Shown: piece by piece, positions 1 through 9,646 of the stretch | Numbering within the stretch: the stretch's first letter is position 1 | Layout of the letters: each line of letters begins with the position of its first letter | Assembly (NCBI GenBank): GCA_013115145.1 | Contig: JAAPAO010000061.1 | Location: forward strand, 34,615 to 98,614 | DNA: 64,000 nucleotides | Direction of reading: 5' to 3' | Source: Perkinsus chesapeaki | Taxonomy: Eukaryota; Perkinsozoa; Perkinsida; Perkinsidae | Made by a program: the position numbers and the translations under genes | The notes under the pieces: generated by a model | What the model was told of the DNA's origin: nothing | What the model saw: the letters and a program-made list of their open reading frames with translations, nothing else | Databases searched by the model: none

Positions 1-607
1 CACTGGGTAACTCTCGGCAAATACCATTACGGCGGTAAGGTGCAGTTAGAGTCACTGCAGGCCTTGAGACACACATACTCCGGACTAAGCTCCTGTTGAC
101 GCAGCAGGTGGTGGGTGGTATAGTCCAGAAGAGCGTAAGGTGCAGTAGAAGCTGAGACACCTAAGCCATAGATGCCTTGAGTTATCTTCTCCCACTGTTG
201 ACGTACGGGAGGTCGTTTGCTGTCACCATCTCTGCCTGAGTCTGATCTTTTGAAGTGGTCAGATTTTTTCAATGGTTTTCATATGCACCTTGCATTGTAG
301 TGTAGTCAATAGTAAGGGGCTGGTTACTGGGCCTCTAAGTTGCCGATTGGGTGTTGGAGTTGCTCATCATTAGCTAGTACCATTGTACCAAACATCACAG
401 CCTGCCTGTAAGTGCATTCCCGTGCTTCGGTGTGACGAGACGCAACTATTGGACAGTGTGAGTTGCCCTGCCAACGCTTTAATATGACAAGTCGAGGAAC
501 AATCACTAGCAGAGACGCGCACCTCATGGCGGGCATCATGGCTGCTAATGCTAATACACAAGTCGGGGAAATCGAAGGCCCAGTGAATATCGAGTAAATA
601 GAACTAG
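1..607. other. Stretch without a recognised gene
   Basis: No gene is recognised. The minus strand is open from about 272 to 27 but the frame has no ATG start and I recognise no family in it. The ATG at 538 opens a 19-codon frame ending just before the next gene. It could be a 5' exon or leader of that gene, but I found no splice that joins the two in frame. Confidence 0.4.
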
Positions 608-2249
608 ATGAGCTTAGCGTTGAATCGGAAGACTTTCACTGTTATCAGGCAGCTTCGGGCTTTGCGGGAACGTCGCCTCCCGTTTGTTATGCGGGGGATC
701 GGCGCAAAGTGGGCGATCGTTCGAACCTGGTCAAATGACAAAAAGCTGAAGTCTCTGGCGAGAAAGGAGGAAAGAGAATGTCCAGAGCGGAAGTGCGGAC
801 TTAAGGGACATCGCTCCTCCCCAGTAGTCCCCCACAGATACACCGTTTATGCCCCTGACCCTGCCGGTGATGTTAACCAGAGTGACGCAATGCCAGTCGC
901 TAAAATGAGCATCTCTAAGTCGGTGGTTGCCTGAGTACATTTTGCAGGCTATCTTCATTGCAGATTCCTCGAGGTGGGGAACCGAAGAGGCCAGTATCTC
1001 CTCGGTGTACCAGACAAGCACGGTCGGGGTCTATCACCTTTCGAGCCATGCTCAAGAACAGACGTTTCCAGAGGTACGCCATCTAAACTCGATTAGTGCC
1101 CCTTCACTTGATGATCAGGACATGGTAGTGAAGGAAAGGTTTACAATCCCGTCTTTGCAGCTGATATGGACAAGTCCGGTGACACCTCGGTATTCGAGGA
1201 TCTTTTCGGCCAGGGATGCATCGACAGCAGACGTCATTTATTTTTCAATGCTGCCTACTGCTTTACCAACTGTCACTATGACACCGATTGGAATTGTTAT
1301 CTCTGTGCTAGAGGTGAGGCCAGGGGCAATGCGTATCCACGCTACCATCATCATCACACGTGGTGAAGCATCGTCATCCCCACGCTGCAAGTCCTAATGA
1401 TAATATCCCTAACCTATAGTCGAGCGTGTCTGTGCTGGTGGGGATGGCAATAGCCAAACGTTACAGGCAACCGCCGCTGGTCCCTGGCGCATCCTGACCA
1501 AGACCCGATACTGAGCCATAATGGAAGTGCGCGCTCACAGTACCAGCCAACGCATCGGAGGAATGCAGAAGCCGTCACTGATGTCACTAGTGGAACGAGG
1601 ACCTGGAACCGCTACGCTGACCTGGTGAAGTAAGGTGAGCTCTAGCGCTCTCGTAGCGAGGCCCCTGTTACTTTGGATTCCATTATGAGCCTGACTTCCT
1701 CCTATAACACCTGGGGGGATTAAGAATTAGTCATCATGACAGCTCTCGTCTCGATAGAGTCTTCTAATAGGTAACGATAGAAACATGTACAGTGTTATTA
1801 ACCGTGCCATGCGACGTTCTGGCCATTGCTTGTTCTTGTCATCCTCGCGGTTTCTATCAGATTTGTCGTGGTCGATCTGAACCCTGGGGACGTGCTTATC
1901 GTTCCACCGCGATGGTGGCATGTCGTCGAAGGCTCTCTACCAGCCGATGGAAGGCCGCGCTTTAGTGCTGGCATTAATTGGTTCTTCACGTCAGGCTGGG
2001 GAGGGGCGTCGAGGTTTTCGGTTCAATAGGTTTTGGGGGGTCAGGTACGACTACGAGGAGACGTATCGAACATGTCCTACCGATATTAAAAATATGATCG
2101 GCCTGCCGAGTGACGACAAGTCCGTATACCTAGGCTCAGCTGTAGAAATGATGAAGGGCTCACTTCCATCACAAAGAGCTGCAGAGCTTATGGAGGTTCG
2201 TGCCAGAGGGAACCCGTCGTCTCGAAAGGCCAATGCTGCTTTCAGATAG
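608..2249 (+). CDS. JmjC / cupin-8 domain protein (putative Fe(II)/2-oxoglutarate oxygenase)
   Basis: This multi-exon gene encodes a JmjC-like oxygenase. Exon 1 (from 608) carries the N-terminal family pattern LRERRLPFVMRG followed by a tryptophan-rich stretch. The exon at 1161-1313 carries the iron-binding HxD motif (NCHYDTDWN). Exon 1467-1629 begins GNRRWSLAHP. Exon 1861-1989 carries LNPGDVLIVPPRWWH with the distal iron histidine. Exon 2030-2249 is the C-terminal part and stops at 2247-2249. Introns 1314-1466, 1630-1860 and 1990-2029 (40 bp) are GT-AG and restore frame exactly. The route from exon 1 to 1161 is unresolved, and a further exon may lie between 934 and 1160. The family typically hydroxylates or demethylates proteins, and the substrate cannot be told. 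All three metal-ligand positions seem intact, so I infer an active fold. Confidence 0.72.
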
Positions 2250-2892
2250 CGAGGCATATGGCTGACACAATGAGTGTCCCGCTCTTGCAGTGTAGAGTCC
2301 TGGACCAGCTTTTGGCAATCGCCGTTGGGTAGGATGAGCCTCCTGGGTATGTCAGTGTCGTGATCGTGATTAACAGATATGTGGCTGCTAGGCGTGAACA
2401 CGTCGAGCCGCAGGGCGTGGAAGACGCGCTGCGGAGGCTGGTCGAAGCTGCAGTAAGCTAGGGCTGCTGGGGTTCAACATTTTGTTGCGATGGAAGCAAA
2501 TAATCTAGTCATTAAACATCTACCCCAGATCAGTCGTAAAAAAGCTCTTTCGGGGTAAGCGCTCTTTTCACTACCGATAATTGCAGAGGGACTCCTGAGG
2601 GGCACACTGCTATAATGACTAACCACAGCTTCCACATCAATGATCCAGCAATGATGTATCAGAGCCGTGACAGGACGATCCAAACCTCGAAGACTATGAA
2701 CCGTATCATTTTTTGTACTTTCCAACGAGTACTTATCCCACCGAGACGTTGTGCGTACGCGTGCAGCGTTGAAGCACCCTTGATGCACGTTCATTCAGCG
2801 ATGTCAATCGAGTAGGGTACCTAGACGGGACTGCTCTCCGTGACCTTAGACGTGCTTTGTCCCATTCAGTTAAGTACCATTAACTCCCAGCC
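2250..2892. other. Intergenic, nothing recognised
   Basis: Short open frames occur on both strands, but none shows a protein family, a splice pattern or composition I would defend as coding. Confidence 0.4.
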
Positions 2893-3438
2893 ATGGCCGT
2901 ATCAAACCAGGTCTGCATTCCAGAGGAGCTTTGTCATCAGGTTGATTCTTTCCACATCGATAGGCTTTACCGCATCTGCCGTTTCTGTGCCAATCGTGTG
3001 AGACTCAATAAACGCCAGGTGAGGGCCAACCCACCAACTCAGGCTGGGCGTGTGCTCTCCAAGCAATTCTTGGGTATTGACTTCGAAGGTGAACTGACAG
3101 ACATTCGGCTACCCAAAGTCCTGTGCAGCAGCTGTAGGCGGCGTTTGACACATCTTCGAGACAACCACATGTCCCCAGCTAAGTGGGAAGAAAGGAGAAA
3201 GCTTTATGGCAAAGACGCGGCCTGGTTTGGTGCACCCATCGGTGCTAGTGATGGCTCAGAGCACGTCGAGGCCATCATATGTTCAGCTGATCAACGTTGC
3301 AAGGTTTGCCGCATTTACAGCAATCCAAAGTCCAATGGTTTCCTGAAAAAAGGTTGGCCGAAACCAGGTCGCCCGCCCGTCCGGTCTATGGGCGGCGACT
3401 GTCGCGTTGGAGAGGAGACCGCTAATGTGCCGCCATAA
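2893..3438 (+). CDS. Zinc-finger protein resembling the RAG1 N-terminal region
   Basis: This uninterrupted 181-aa reading frame has three CxxC knuckles: CRFC near residue 31, CSSC near 79, and CKVC near 136 with an extra Cys six residues earlier. Between the first two lies FLGIDFEGELTDIRLPK, and a basic GRPP patch follows the third. In vertebrate RAG1 the region before the catalytic core has the same order (CRICGN, then FRID and HP, then CHDC, then CDVC, then a basic tail). From memory, similar fingers occur in cnidarian proteins and in the molluscan N-RAG-TP transposon. No DDE catalytic core follows in this window. It could be a domesticated or transposon-borne DNA-binding protein. The ATG context and single exon are clean, but the family assignment is by eye only. 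Confidence 0.55.
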   Translation: MAVSNQVCIPEELCHQVDSFHIDRLYRICRFCANRVRLNKRQVRANPPTQAGRVLSKQFLGIDFEGELTDIRLPKVLCSSCRRRLTHLRDNHMSPAKWEERRKLYGKDAAWFGAPIGASDGSEHVEAIICSADQRCKVCRIYSNPKSNGFLKKGWPKPGRPPVRSMGGDCRVGEETANVPP

Positions 3439-3794
3439 AAAGCGGTATCTGCCCTCCGAGAGCTCGAGAACCCTACAGCTCCAAGTCCCTTAGATTATTC
3501 TGTTTCTGTTGTCTTTCTCGTGAAGTAGATGTATTTCTTATTATGATGCCGTATAGTATCAAGAGCGGACTAAGTAATCCTTGCGTTGGAGAATTCCTAG
3601 TGAGGGCTGAATTTGGTGCGCGTTAACGCGTAAACCCTCAGTCAGTCACCGAGTGGGTGCAAACATGATTTTGCCCACTGTCATTCGAATCAGTGCTCGG
3701 AAGTTACGATTACTGAGTCAAGTAACCCAGATATGGTTTACTCTGGGCTAGTCGTAGCGCTGGTCGTTCATTGTGTCTTGCTTTTCAGGTCGAT

Positions 3795-3914
3795 ATGTCC
3801 AAACCCATCGCTGCAGGCGAAACTCGCAAGCGCAAACGCCAAAGCATCGACGATGGGGCCCCACCCACGCCCAAGTGGTTACCATTCTGCTCAACTACAA
3901 AGTGGGAGTTATAA
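3795..3914 (+). CDS. Short basic open frame, possibly an exon
   Basis: A 39-codon frame begins MSKPIAAGETRKRKRQ and ends at 3914. An acceptor-like cttttcag lies just upstream (ends 3788). The basic cluster resembles a nuclear localisation signal. It may be a stray exon of a gene I cannot complete, or a chance frame. No homologue is recognised. Confidence 0.2.
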   Translation: MSKPIAAGETRKRKRQSIDDGAPPTPKWLPFCSTTKWEL

Positions 3915-4277
3915 GTTGCTATTGATTGTGACGTAACGTCACTGACCTTTGAATGCATTGCATGGACCTCTTACCAGTTATGGTACGTACACTGTAGCCT
4001 GTAATATGCAAGTTCTACGTATAAATATCCTCGCTTTGTGTGGTAGTTTACGGTGAATGGATGCCCACCTGTCTCAGACTTTATCGGTAACATGTGTTCA
4101 TCCACCTAGGGTTATTGCCATGGCCACGGCCACGCATGCCGCGTGTTAGCGATGTATACATGTTAAGTGTTCAGCGAGCTCTGTGGGGCGTCGCCTAGCT
4201 TCCGAAGATTATCCCTTAGCTAGTGATGGGCTTATTGACTTTCCTAGGATAGAGAGCTGGGCTGCTTCTCGTGAGGT
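3915..4277. other. Intergenic, nothing recognised
   Basis: No coding frame or RNA structure is seen between the short frame and the palindrome next to the tRNA gene. Confidence 0.4.
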
Positions 4278-4296
4278 ATGATACGAATCGTATCAT
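4278..4296. repeat. Perfect 9-bp inverted repeat just upstream of tRNA-Leu
   Basis: The sequence atgatacga, one base, tcgtatcat is a perfect inverted repeat. It ends 17 bp before the first base of the tRNA gene, where Pol III upstream elements or an insertion scar might lie. It could also be chance. Confidence 0.6.
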
Positions 4297-4313
4297 TCGG
4301 CAAGTTTTTAAGC

Positions 4314-4395
4314 GTCAGTTTGGCCGAGTGGTCTAAGGCGCCAGACTCAAGTTCTGGTGGAGAGATCCGCGTGGGTTCGAACCCCACAGCTGACA
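4314..4395 (+). tRNA. tRNA-Leu, anticodon CAA
   Basis: The cloverleaf can be folded directly. The 7-bp acceptor stem pairs gtcagtt with agctgac (one G-U). The D-arm contains the A-box (tggccgagtggt). The anticodon stem ccaga/tctgg encloses loop ctcaagt with anticodon CAA. A long class II variable arm is present. The T-arm gtggg-ttcgaac-cccac is the B-box. CCA is not encoded and there is no intron. The long variable arm and the anticodon agree on leucine, reading UUG codons. A short T-run near 4421 may terminate Pol III. Confidence 0.95.
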
Positions 4396-4660
4396 TTATT
4401 ATTAGTCATCAAGTCTGTACCTTTTCCGAGGGTAAACGGGCCTAATTCACCTAGCTCAGGAGGCCCGCGAAGTAACACATGTTCAGCTAAAGAACAACCG
4501 TACTGTTTTCTTTTTTCAACGACCATTACTCTATCGATGTTTTTTGTTTATCGCGCAATGCTTTGTCTCCGCGCGGATGTTGTGCAAGAGAGTTGCACGG
4601 CTAGGCGAGACGAGACGGTGACATTCCGTGAGACGTGCGGGCTTCGAGCGAACTACATCT

Positions 4661-6874
4661 ATGCAACCGCCCCCATTATCTCATCAGCATCATATTTCTT
4701 CTTTTACGATGTACTATTCTCCACCGCAGTTTCTTCTAGGCCAGAGGGTCCAAGCGATACCTCCGAGATATGATCCAAGATTTCCTATTCACGCGGTAGC
4801 ACAGCCTCCTCGGGTCAATAATGGTGCATTGTAAGTATCTGAGCTCCTATGTGGCTCTAGTAGAGCTGCTCTACCATCAGTAACTGTATGGATATAGTCA
4901 TTGTGAGATGCCCATTACCTTGACGAGCTAAGCTTGCAAGAGCGATTATATCCTCGACTTGCAGCATAATGTTATCCTGGAGGGAATTTTAGAATGTATA
5001 AATTCAGAGTCAAATGAGTTAATTCCGTATTTGAAAAGTCAATCGAATGCGGCAAATTCAGTACTACCCATTGACAGTGGGCAGTACTAAATTTACTACT
5101 AAATTTGTAGTAAATTACAGTGCGCCACTGTAATACAGTGAATGTATCACAGGCCTTCCGCCTGAGAGGCTCGGAATCAATACAGTATGCTCAGGTTGCA
5201 ACAATTGTCCCAAGTGAAACAGCAGCTTCCTCAAACGAATCCCACCACCCCGACCCTGCCACAGAGTACGTAAATTCATTGAGCTCCGTTAATAACTCTG
5301 TTTCAGTAATTCAACGGTCTGATGATCCCCCACCTTCGGTCGGGAATCTCGGGAAGGAAAAAGGGAAGCCAGCGTAAGACACCTCGGGCCATTGACAGCG
5401 CTCTGCCCGCTCTATCTTCTGATTAGCACGTGCTCACAAAATCTCGCGTGGTCTCCAGGAAACATCCGTGAAGCTTGAGGCTTAAGCTCCAGGCCAGGCC
5501 TAAGCATTTTCCTTTTATGTACCTTAGGAAGTTGAAAAAATCTCTTTTGTTAGAGCGGAGCGAGCCCAGCTGGACAGAAGCTCACGAAAACTATGCACTG
5601 CCAAAACTGTTATATCGTCGTCAAGCTCTACACGACTACTGGAGCGCAGCAGAAGATTCGAGGACCTGTACGATGACCACAAGAGCCGCCAGGAGCGCCT
5701 GATGTACTCAGTCTTGCAGCTAAGAAAAATTTATATCATTTTGTGTCTGAAACAGAGCATTGATGCAAGAGAAGAGAGCTGCGGAAGAAGCGGAGTTCGC
5801 TGAAATGCAGAAAAAAGTCAATGATTCTACCAAGTATTTCTGTCTTAACTCGATTCCTACCTCGCCGTCGATATTCGAGGAATGCGTCCTTAGCTGCTCA
5901 CTTGTCTTCAGAATAATTCAGAACCCTTATCTTAGGAGAGTCGATCTTGCTAAATTCCGAGCGCGGTTGGATGAGGAAGTTCGGTCACGTGCTGAGCGAA
6001 AACGATTACGTGAGAAGGAGAAAGAGCAAGCTGTCAGGGAGAAGGAGCTCACAGAGGTAACTCTCGAGCCGTATCTGTCAGATTGCTATATCCTTTTGTG
6101 TTTTAGCTTATGCATTGCTCCTTTCAACCAATGAAAGCTGCAGATTTCCGCAACTCGACAAAGGTGGGTTCTTCAGCTCTCATGAGTCTTCGAATTGACT
6201 TCTGTTCTGCGCAGAGCTACACGTCCAGTATGAACCAGTCGAGCTCCGCAGGATGTCATAGTGGTGGCAACTCTGCACTTCCCGACGTTCTGTGCGATGG
6301 TAAGATACAGTTCCATGTCCTCTGCATGCTGCCATCTCTTGCAGAACGGCGAGGCCCATTGAGAAGCGACATGTTAAAAGAAGCTGTTAAAGAATTCCTG
6401 CAGTCTGAGGAAGGGAAAACATCCCTGTAAGTGCCCAGCCAGCGATAAAAAGATTCTCCCAGCGTTACGGCGAGCTATCGTTTGTTTTTTTCAGCGAACA
6501 GCATCTAGAAGCATATCGCCGCATAAATCCCCTTGCTGACGAGAGCGTACTTGTAGAAGAAGCCGAGCACGATTTAAGTGAGTCGGAAACGTTTATCATA
6601 CATGGGAGACCGGGGCGTCCTGAATTTGGCAGACTACCGATCGGGCAACTTGCACGTTTGAAGGAATTACATCTACCTACTTTTGGAGTCTCACTAAACT
6701 CTGGCCGTATTCCCGCAACACCTTTTTGTTGTATCAGTTACTCAGTTCGAGAAGGAGTTTGATCAGAGCATACTTGAGAGTATCTCGCCATTCGAGGCTG
6801 AAGAGTCCGCCATAGCCATGGACGGACAGACGCCATATGACGACGAAACAAGTGTGAGCATGTGGCTTGAGTAA
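4661..6874 (+). CDS. Unidentified multi-exon gene with coiled-coil middle
   Basis: At least nine exons can be traced. The first begins MQPPPLSHQHH at 4661 and ends at a gtaagt donor near 4832. A Ser/Pro-rich part lies at about 5160-5370. Charged helical parts follow: LLERSRRFEDLYDD (about 5640-5700), MQEKRAAEEAEFAEM (5763 on) and LRRVDLAKFRARLDEEV (5934-6057). Later exons include LRSDMLKEAVKEFL and QFEKEFDQSILESISPF, with the stop at 6872-6874. GT-AG introns of about 31-60 bp separate the later exons, and the 31-bp one (6707-6737) restores frame. The middle should form a coiled coil. I recognise no family; a structural or cytoskeletal role is only a guess from composition. Splice choice before 5700 is uncertain. 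Confidence 0.55.
5060..5134. repeat. Cluster of three consecutive hairpins
   Basis: Three inverted repeats follow within 75 bp: 5060-5070 with 5078-5088 (11-bp arms, one mismatch), 5090-5099 with 5107-5116 (perfect, 10 bp) and 5114-5122 with 5126-5134 (perfect, 9 bp). The last two overlap by three bases. They lie in an intron or exon edge of the coiled-coil gene. Confidence 0.75.
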
Positions 6875-7833
6875 CCCAATACAATCGTCAAGTGCCGTTC
6901 ATTACTTGTGTTGCATTCCGGCCCTACCACGCCGACAGTCGCCGCACGAAGGTATGTCTCCCTAGAGGATACAGTAAGTACGCGTTAGGCAGCTGTTTGC
7001 TGAGCCATCAAACCAATGGTGACCTGAGAGACTCAGAGTCTCTGAGAGACTCAGCCTGAGACGGTACACAACTGTCCACAACACACTGCCTCCGAGACCT
7101 CAAGCAAGCATGCGCCAGAACGTGTGACCCTCCATCGAGTGATTGAAGAAATATGTGGACATTCAGTGGAATCCCACTGGGGAATCCCACTCGCTTCCAC
7201 TGGGGCCGAGTAAACAATCTATAAAAGGTGGTGTGTCGCTACATCACGCCACATTCAGTACATCCTGAGTGGCGCGTGACCACGTAATCTTAGAAATTAT
7301 GCAGCATTCCCAGCAGATGGGGGCGCTGCGTCCTCTCCATTATTTCCAGACAGTATGCTGACCGTAATGACAAGATAACTTACGGAAGCGTTCAGGACGG
7401 TCGAAAGTAGGATGACGAATGTGCATGGTTACCGTTCCTCGGAGTTCAACGTTCTTTACGGCATTTTCCTTCTACGTATTATGCTCCTACGCTTAACGTT
7501 CGGACCCATCCAGGCCTGGAAGTATTTCTACTTGAACGGTTAGTAGTTTCATAACTGCGAAAGGTAAAACGTGCTAAAGTGGCATTAATAAGGGAATGAT
7601 TCTCCAACCACTTAAGCAGTGTCGACTCGAAAATTCCTCGGTCCTGGGGACGTAGTCCCCTAACACATCGAAAATCATCACATCCCGAGCATCTGAGGAA
7701 GTGTTCAATAAACCATCCAAGACCCGAAACCAGACGGGAAACCAGAAACCCGACGGAAAACCAGAAACTCGAAACCGGCTAACGTGTGAGTAGAGTCATC
7801 TGGATAAAATATAGAACAGTGGCTCCTTTTGTT

Positions 7834-7859
7834 GGGCCACCACTGGCCGGAGGTGGCCC
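7834..7859. repeat. Inverted repeat, 8-bp GC-rich arms
   Basis: The arms gggccacc (7834-7841) and ggtggccc (7852-7859) are perfectly complementary around a 10-base loop. Confidence 0.7.
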
Positions 7860-8039
7860 CATGGAGGCTCCGCCTCGGATCTCAAAATTCACTGTCAGAA
7901 CAGTTACATTCTCGAACGCCGGATAGCCAATCTCGAGTCTGAGAGTGCTCGACAGCATGAATGTCTTCATACTGTGAGCTCCATGCGAGCAGATAATCTG
8001 CTGCAGATTGGATCAAGTTCACATAAGAAATTGCACCCG

Positions 8040-8072
8040 TTCCGGAGCGGCTCCTGTGGAGCCGCTCCGGAA
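8040..8072. repeat. Perfect 15-bp hairpin with 3-base loop
   Basis: The arm ttccggagcggctcc (8040-8054), loop tgt, and ggagccgctccggaa (8058-8072) form a perfect GC-rich stem. No gene is close enough to assign it a role. It could be the remnant of a small palindromic element. Confidence 0.85.
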
Positions 8073-8462
8073 GTGAAAAACGTTACCGTAAGGGCTCGCG
8101 TGGCTCTGAAATGGCTCAGCCATGCACCGCCAGGTGGAAGAGAGCAGCAAAGCTATTGATTTGCATATTCATATGAACCTCCGTGCGAGACTGTTAAGCC
8201 GTCCTTCTGCATCGCTAAGCGATGATCGCTTGTGTGAGAACGGGTACCGCGACCCGCCATGCTCCACGAACTCCTCCACGAATACGTGACGCTGGATCTA
8301 TCTGAACCGGTTACCAGACTTCGTCGGATAATTCGATGAGGAAGTCCAAATTGAATGATCTTGGGTATCTTACGCGGGTAACTCGGAGGCGCTAAGCCAG
8401 GGCGGGATCTGGATACACATTCTTTCTTGCTCTCAGTTGCCGCTTAAAAGTCTTCTCCACGC

Positions 8463-9646
8463 ATGTTAAATATTGTGTACATAATCTCCGTCTACGCCGT
8501 GGCATTCGCTGGTCCTCTGAAGTTCTACAAGGGTATTTCCTTCCCTTGGGCTATCAAAGAGGGTCCGATATGCTCCAACAGCACCTTATGTCCTCAGAGC
8601 CACGGGTATACTTGGGAGTCTTATTTTAACAAGCTATTGACTATTGGAGTGAACAACTTCTTATTTGGTGGATATGTGTTGAAGAATGATAGAATCGTAA
8701 GAGATATGGATTTCTATCCGCCATGGAACGAGACCTCTTACTCTGCCCTGAAGAAACGCGTGAAAACTAAAGGCGGGTCCATCCTGGCTAGGCTAGGAGT
8801 TAACTACGATAAAGCATTCCATAACGCAACCTTCATCGAGAGTGTTCGAAACTTTACCAAGAAGTACCCTGTGGATGGCTTCATGTTGGACACCCTTAAC
8901 GCTTACCCTTCTATGAAAGTCTTGCAGCAACCGCTGCGGGCCTTGAAAGGCATGAACTATACTGCCGCTCTCAGGTGAGTTTCGAAGTGCTGGTGGCCAG
9001 TGGCAGCCACTGAGTGGCCAGTATTTGTGACTATTTACTTGATGATCTATTGCCTGCGCTACAGGAGAACTCTGACTGGCAGATCACGGCATGTGTTCCG
9101 CGATACCTCATTCTTAGATTCGCAACCCCGTACTGGCAGGAGGTGAACGGAAGTGGACTTGCGAAGGCCGCAGATATCAACTTTGTTGTACTATTCCCTT
9201 ACCGCGATAATGAATCCAGTGTTTTCAACACTGATAATTTCGCCAAGAAAACGATACATGAAGCCGGTCTTGCTGGAGCCAAGCCCGAAGGGATAGTTTT
9301 ACAGGTGAGGAAAAGCGCATTTGGATGGTATCGCAGCTTCTCGCGTCGATTACAGGTGCCTGTGCAAGCTGGGCGCGAGGCTGCTGGCTATTCTGAAATG
9401 ATTTATGACTATGGCGCTGACCCCATGGGGAACGGTTCCGTCAAGATCGATCCGTCTGCGAGTGCCACCTTGTATTTCTTCTCTCAACGTCGCGCTATTG
9501 ACAAAATAGCATTGGGCAACAAATCCCACTTGCACGGCATTGCACTTGAAGGTGGAACCGTATTTGCTCAGGATCTATATCCTTGGGACAAAGCCTCGCT
9601 GTGCTATGCTTTAGCCTCCAAGATGAAAGCATCTAGCTTTCCCTAG
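8463..9646 (+). CDS. Secreted GH18-like (chitinase-fold) protein, probably non-catalytic
   Basis: The protein starts with a hydrophobic signal peptide (MLNIVYIISVYAVAFAG) and carries several N-glycosylation sequons. The chain has the look of a GH18 barrel: GYTWESYFNKLLTIGVNN early on, then PVDGFMLDTLN where active GH18 enzymes have DGxDxDxE, then AADINFVVLFPYRD. The usual catalytic glutamate is not at its place, so I infer a lectin-like or inactive relative. Exon 1 is 8463-8974, and intron 8975-9021 (47 bp) splits the codon for Ser. A second GT-AG segment, 9305-9355 (51 bp), looks like an intron but is a multiple of three without a stop, so both spliced and unspliced forms would translate. 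The stop is at 9644-9646. A role at the cell surface or outside the cell is inferred. Confidence 0.65.

Larger units (their letters stand above)
6875..8462. other. Gene-poor stretch with hairpins
   Basis: No protein family is recognised here. It contains alternating GAGACTC/GAGTCTC motifs (7028-7052), a canonical-looking TATA sequence ctataaaagg (7219-7228) with no gene I can place after it, a GC-rich inverted repeat (7834-7859), repeated short gaaac/cgac motifs (about 7725-7775) and a long perfect hairpin (8040-8072). It may be degraded mobile DNA. Confidence 0.45.

Noticed and set aside
1-4300. Left end as a retrotransposon
   Set aside because: No reverse transcriptase, integrase, gag-like motif or LTR was found; the only clear gene there is a spliced JmjC-like one.
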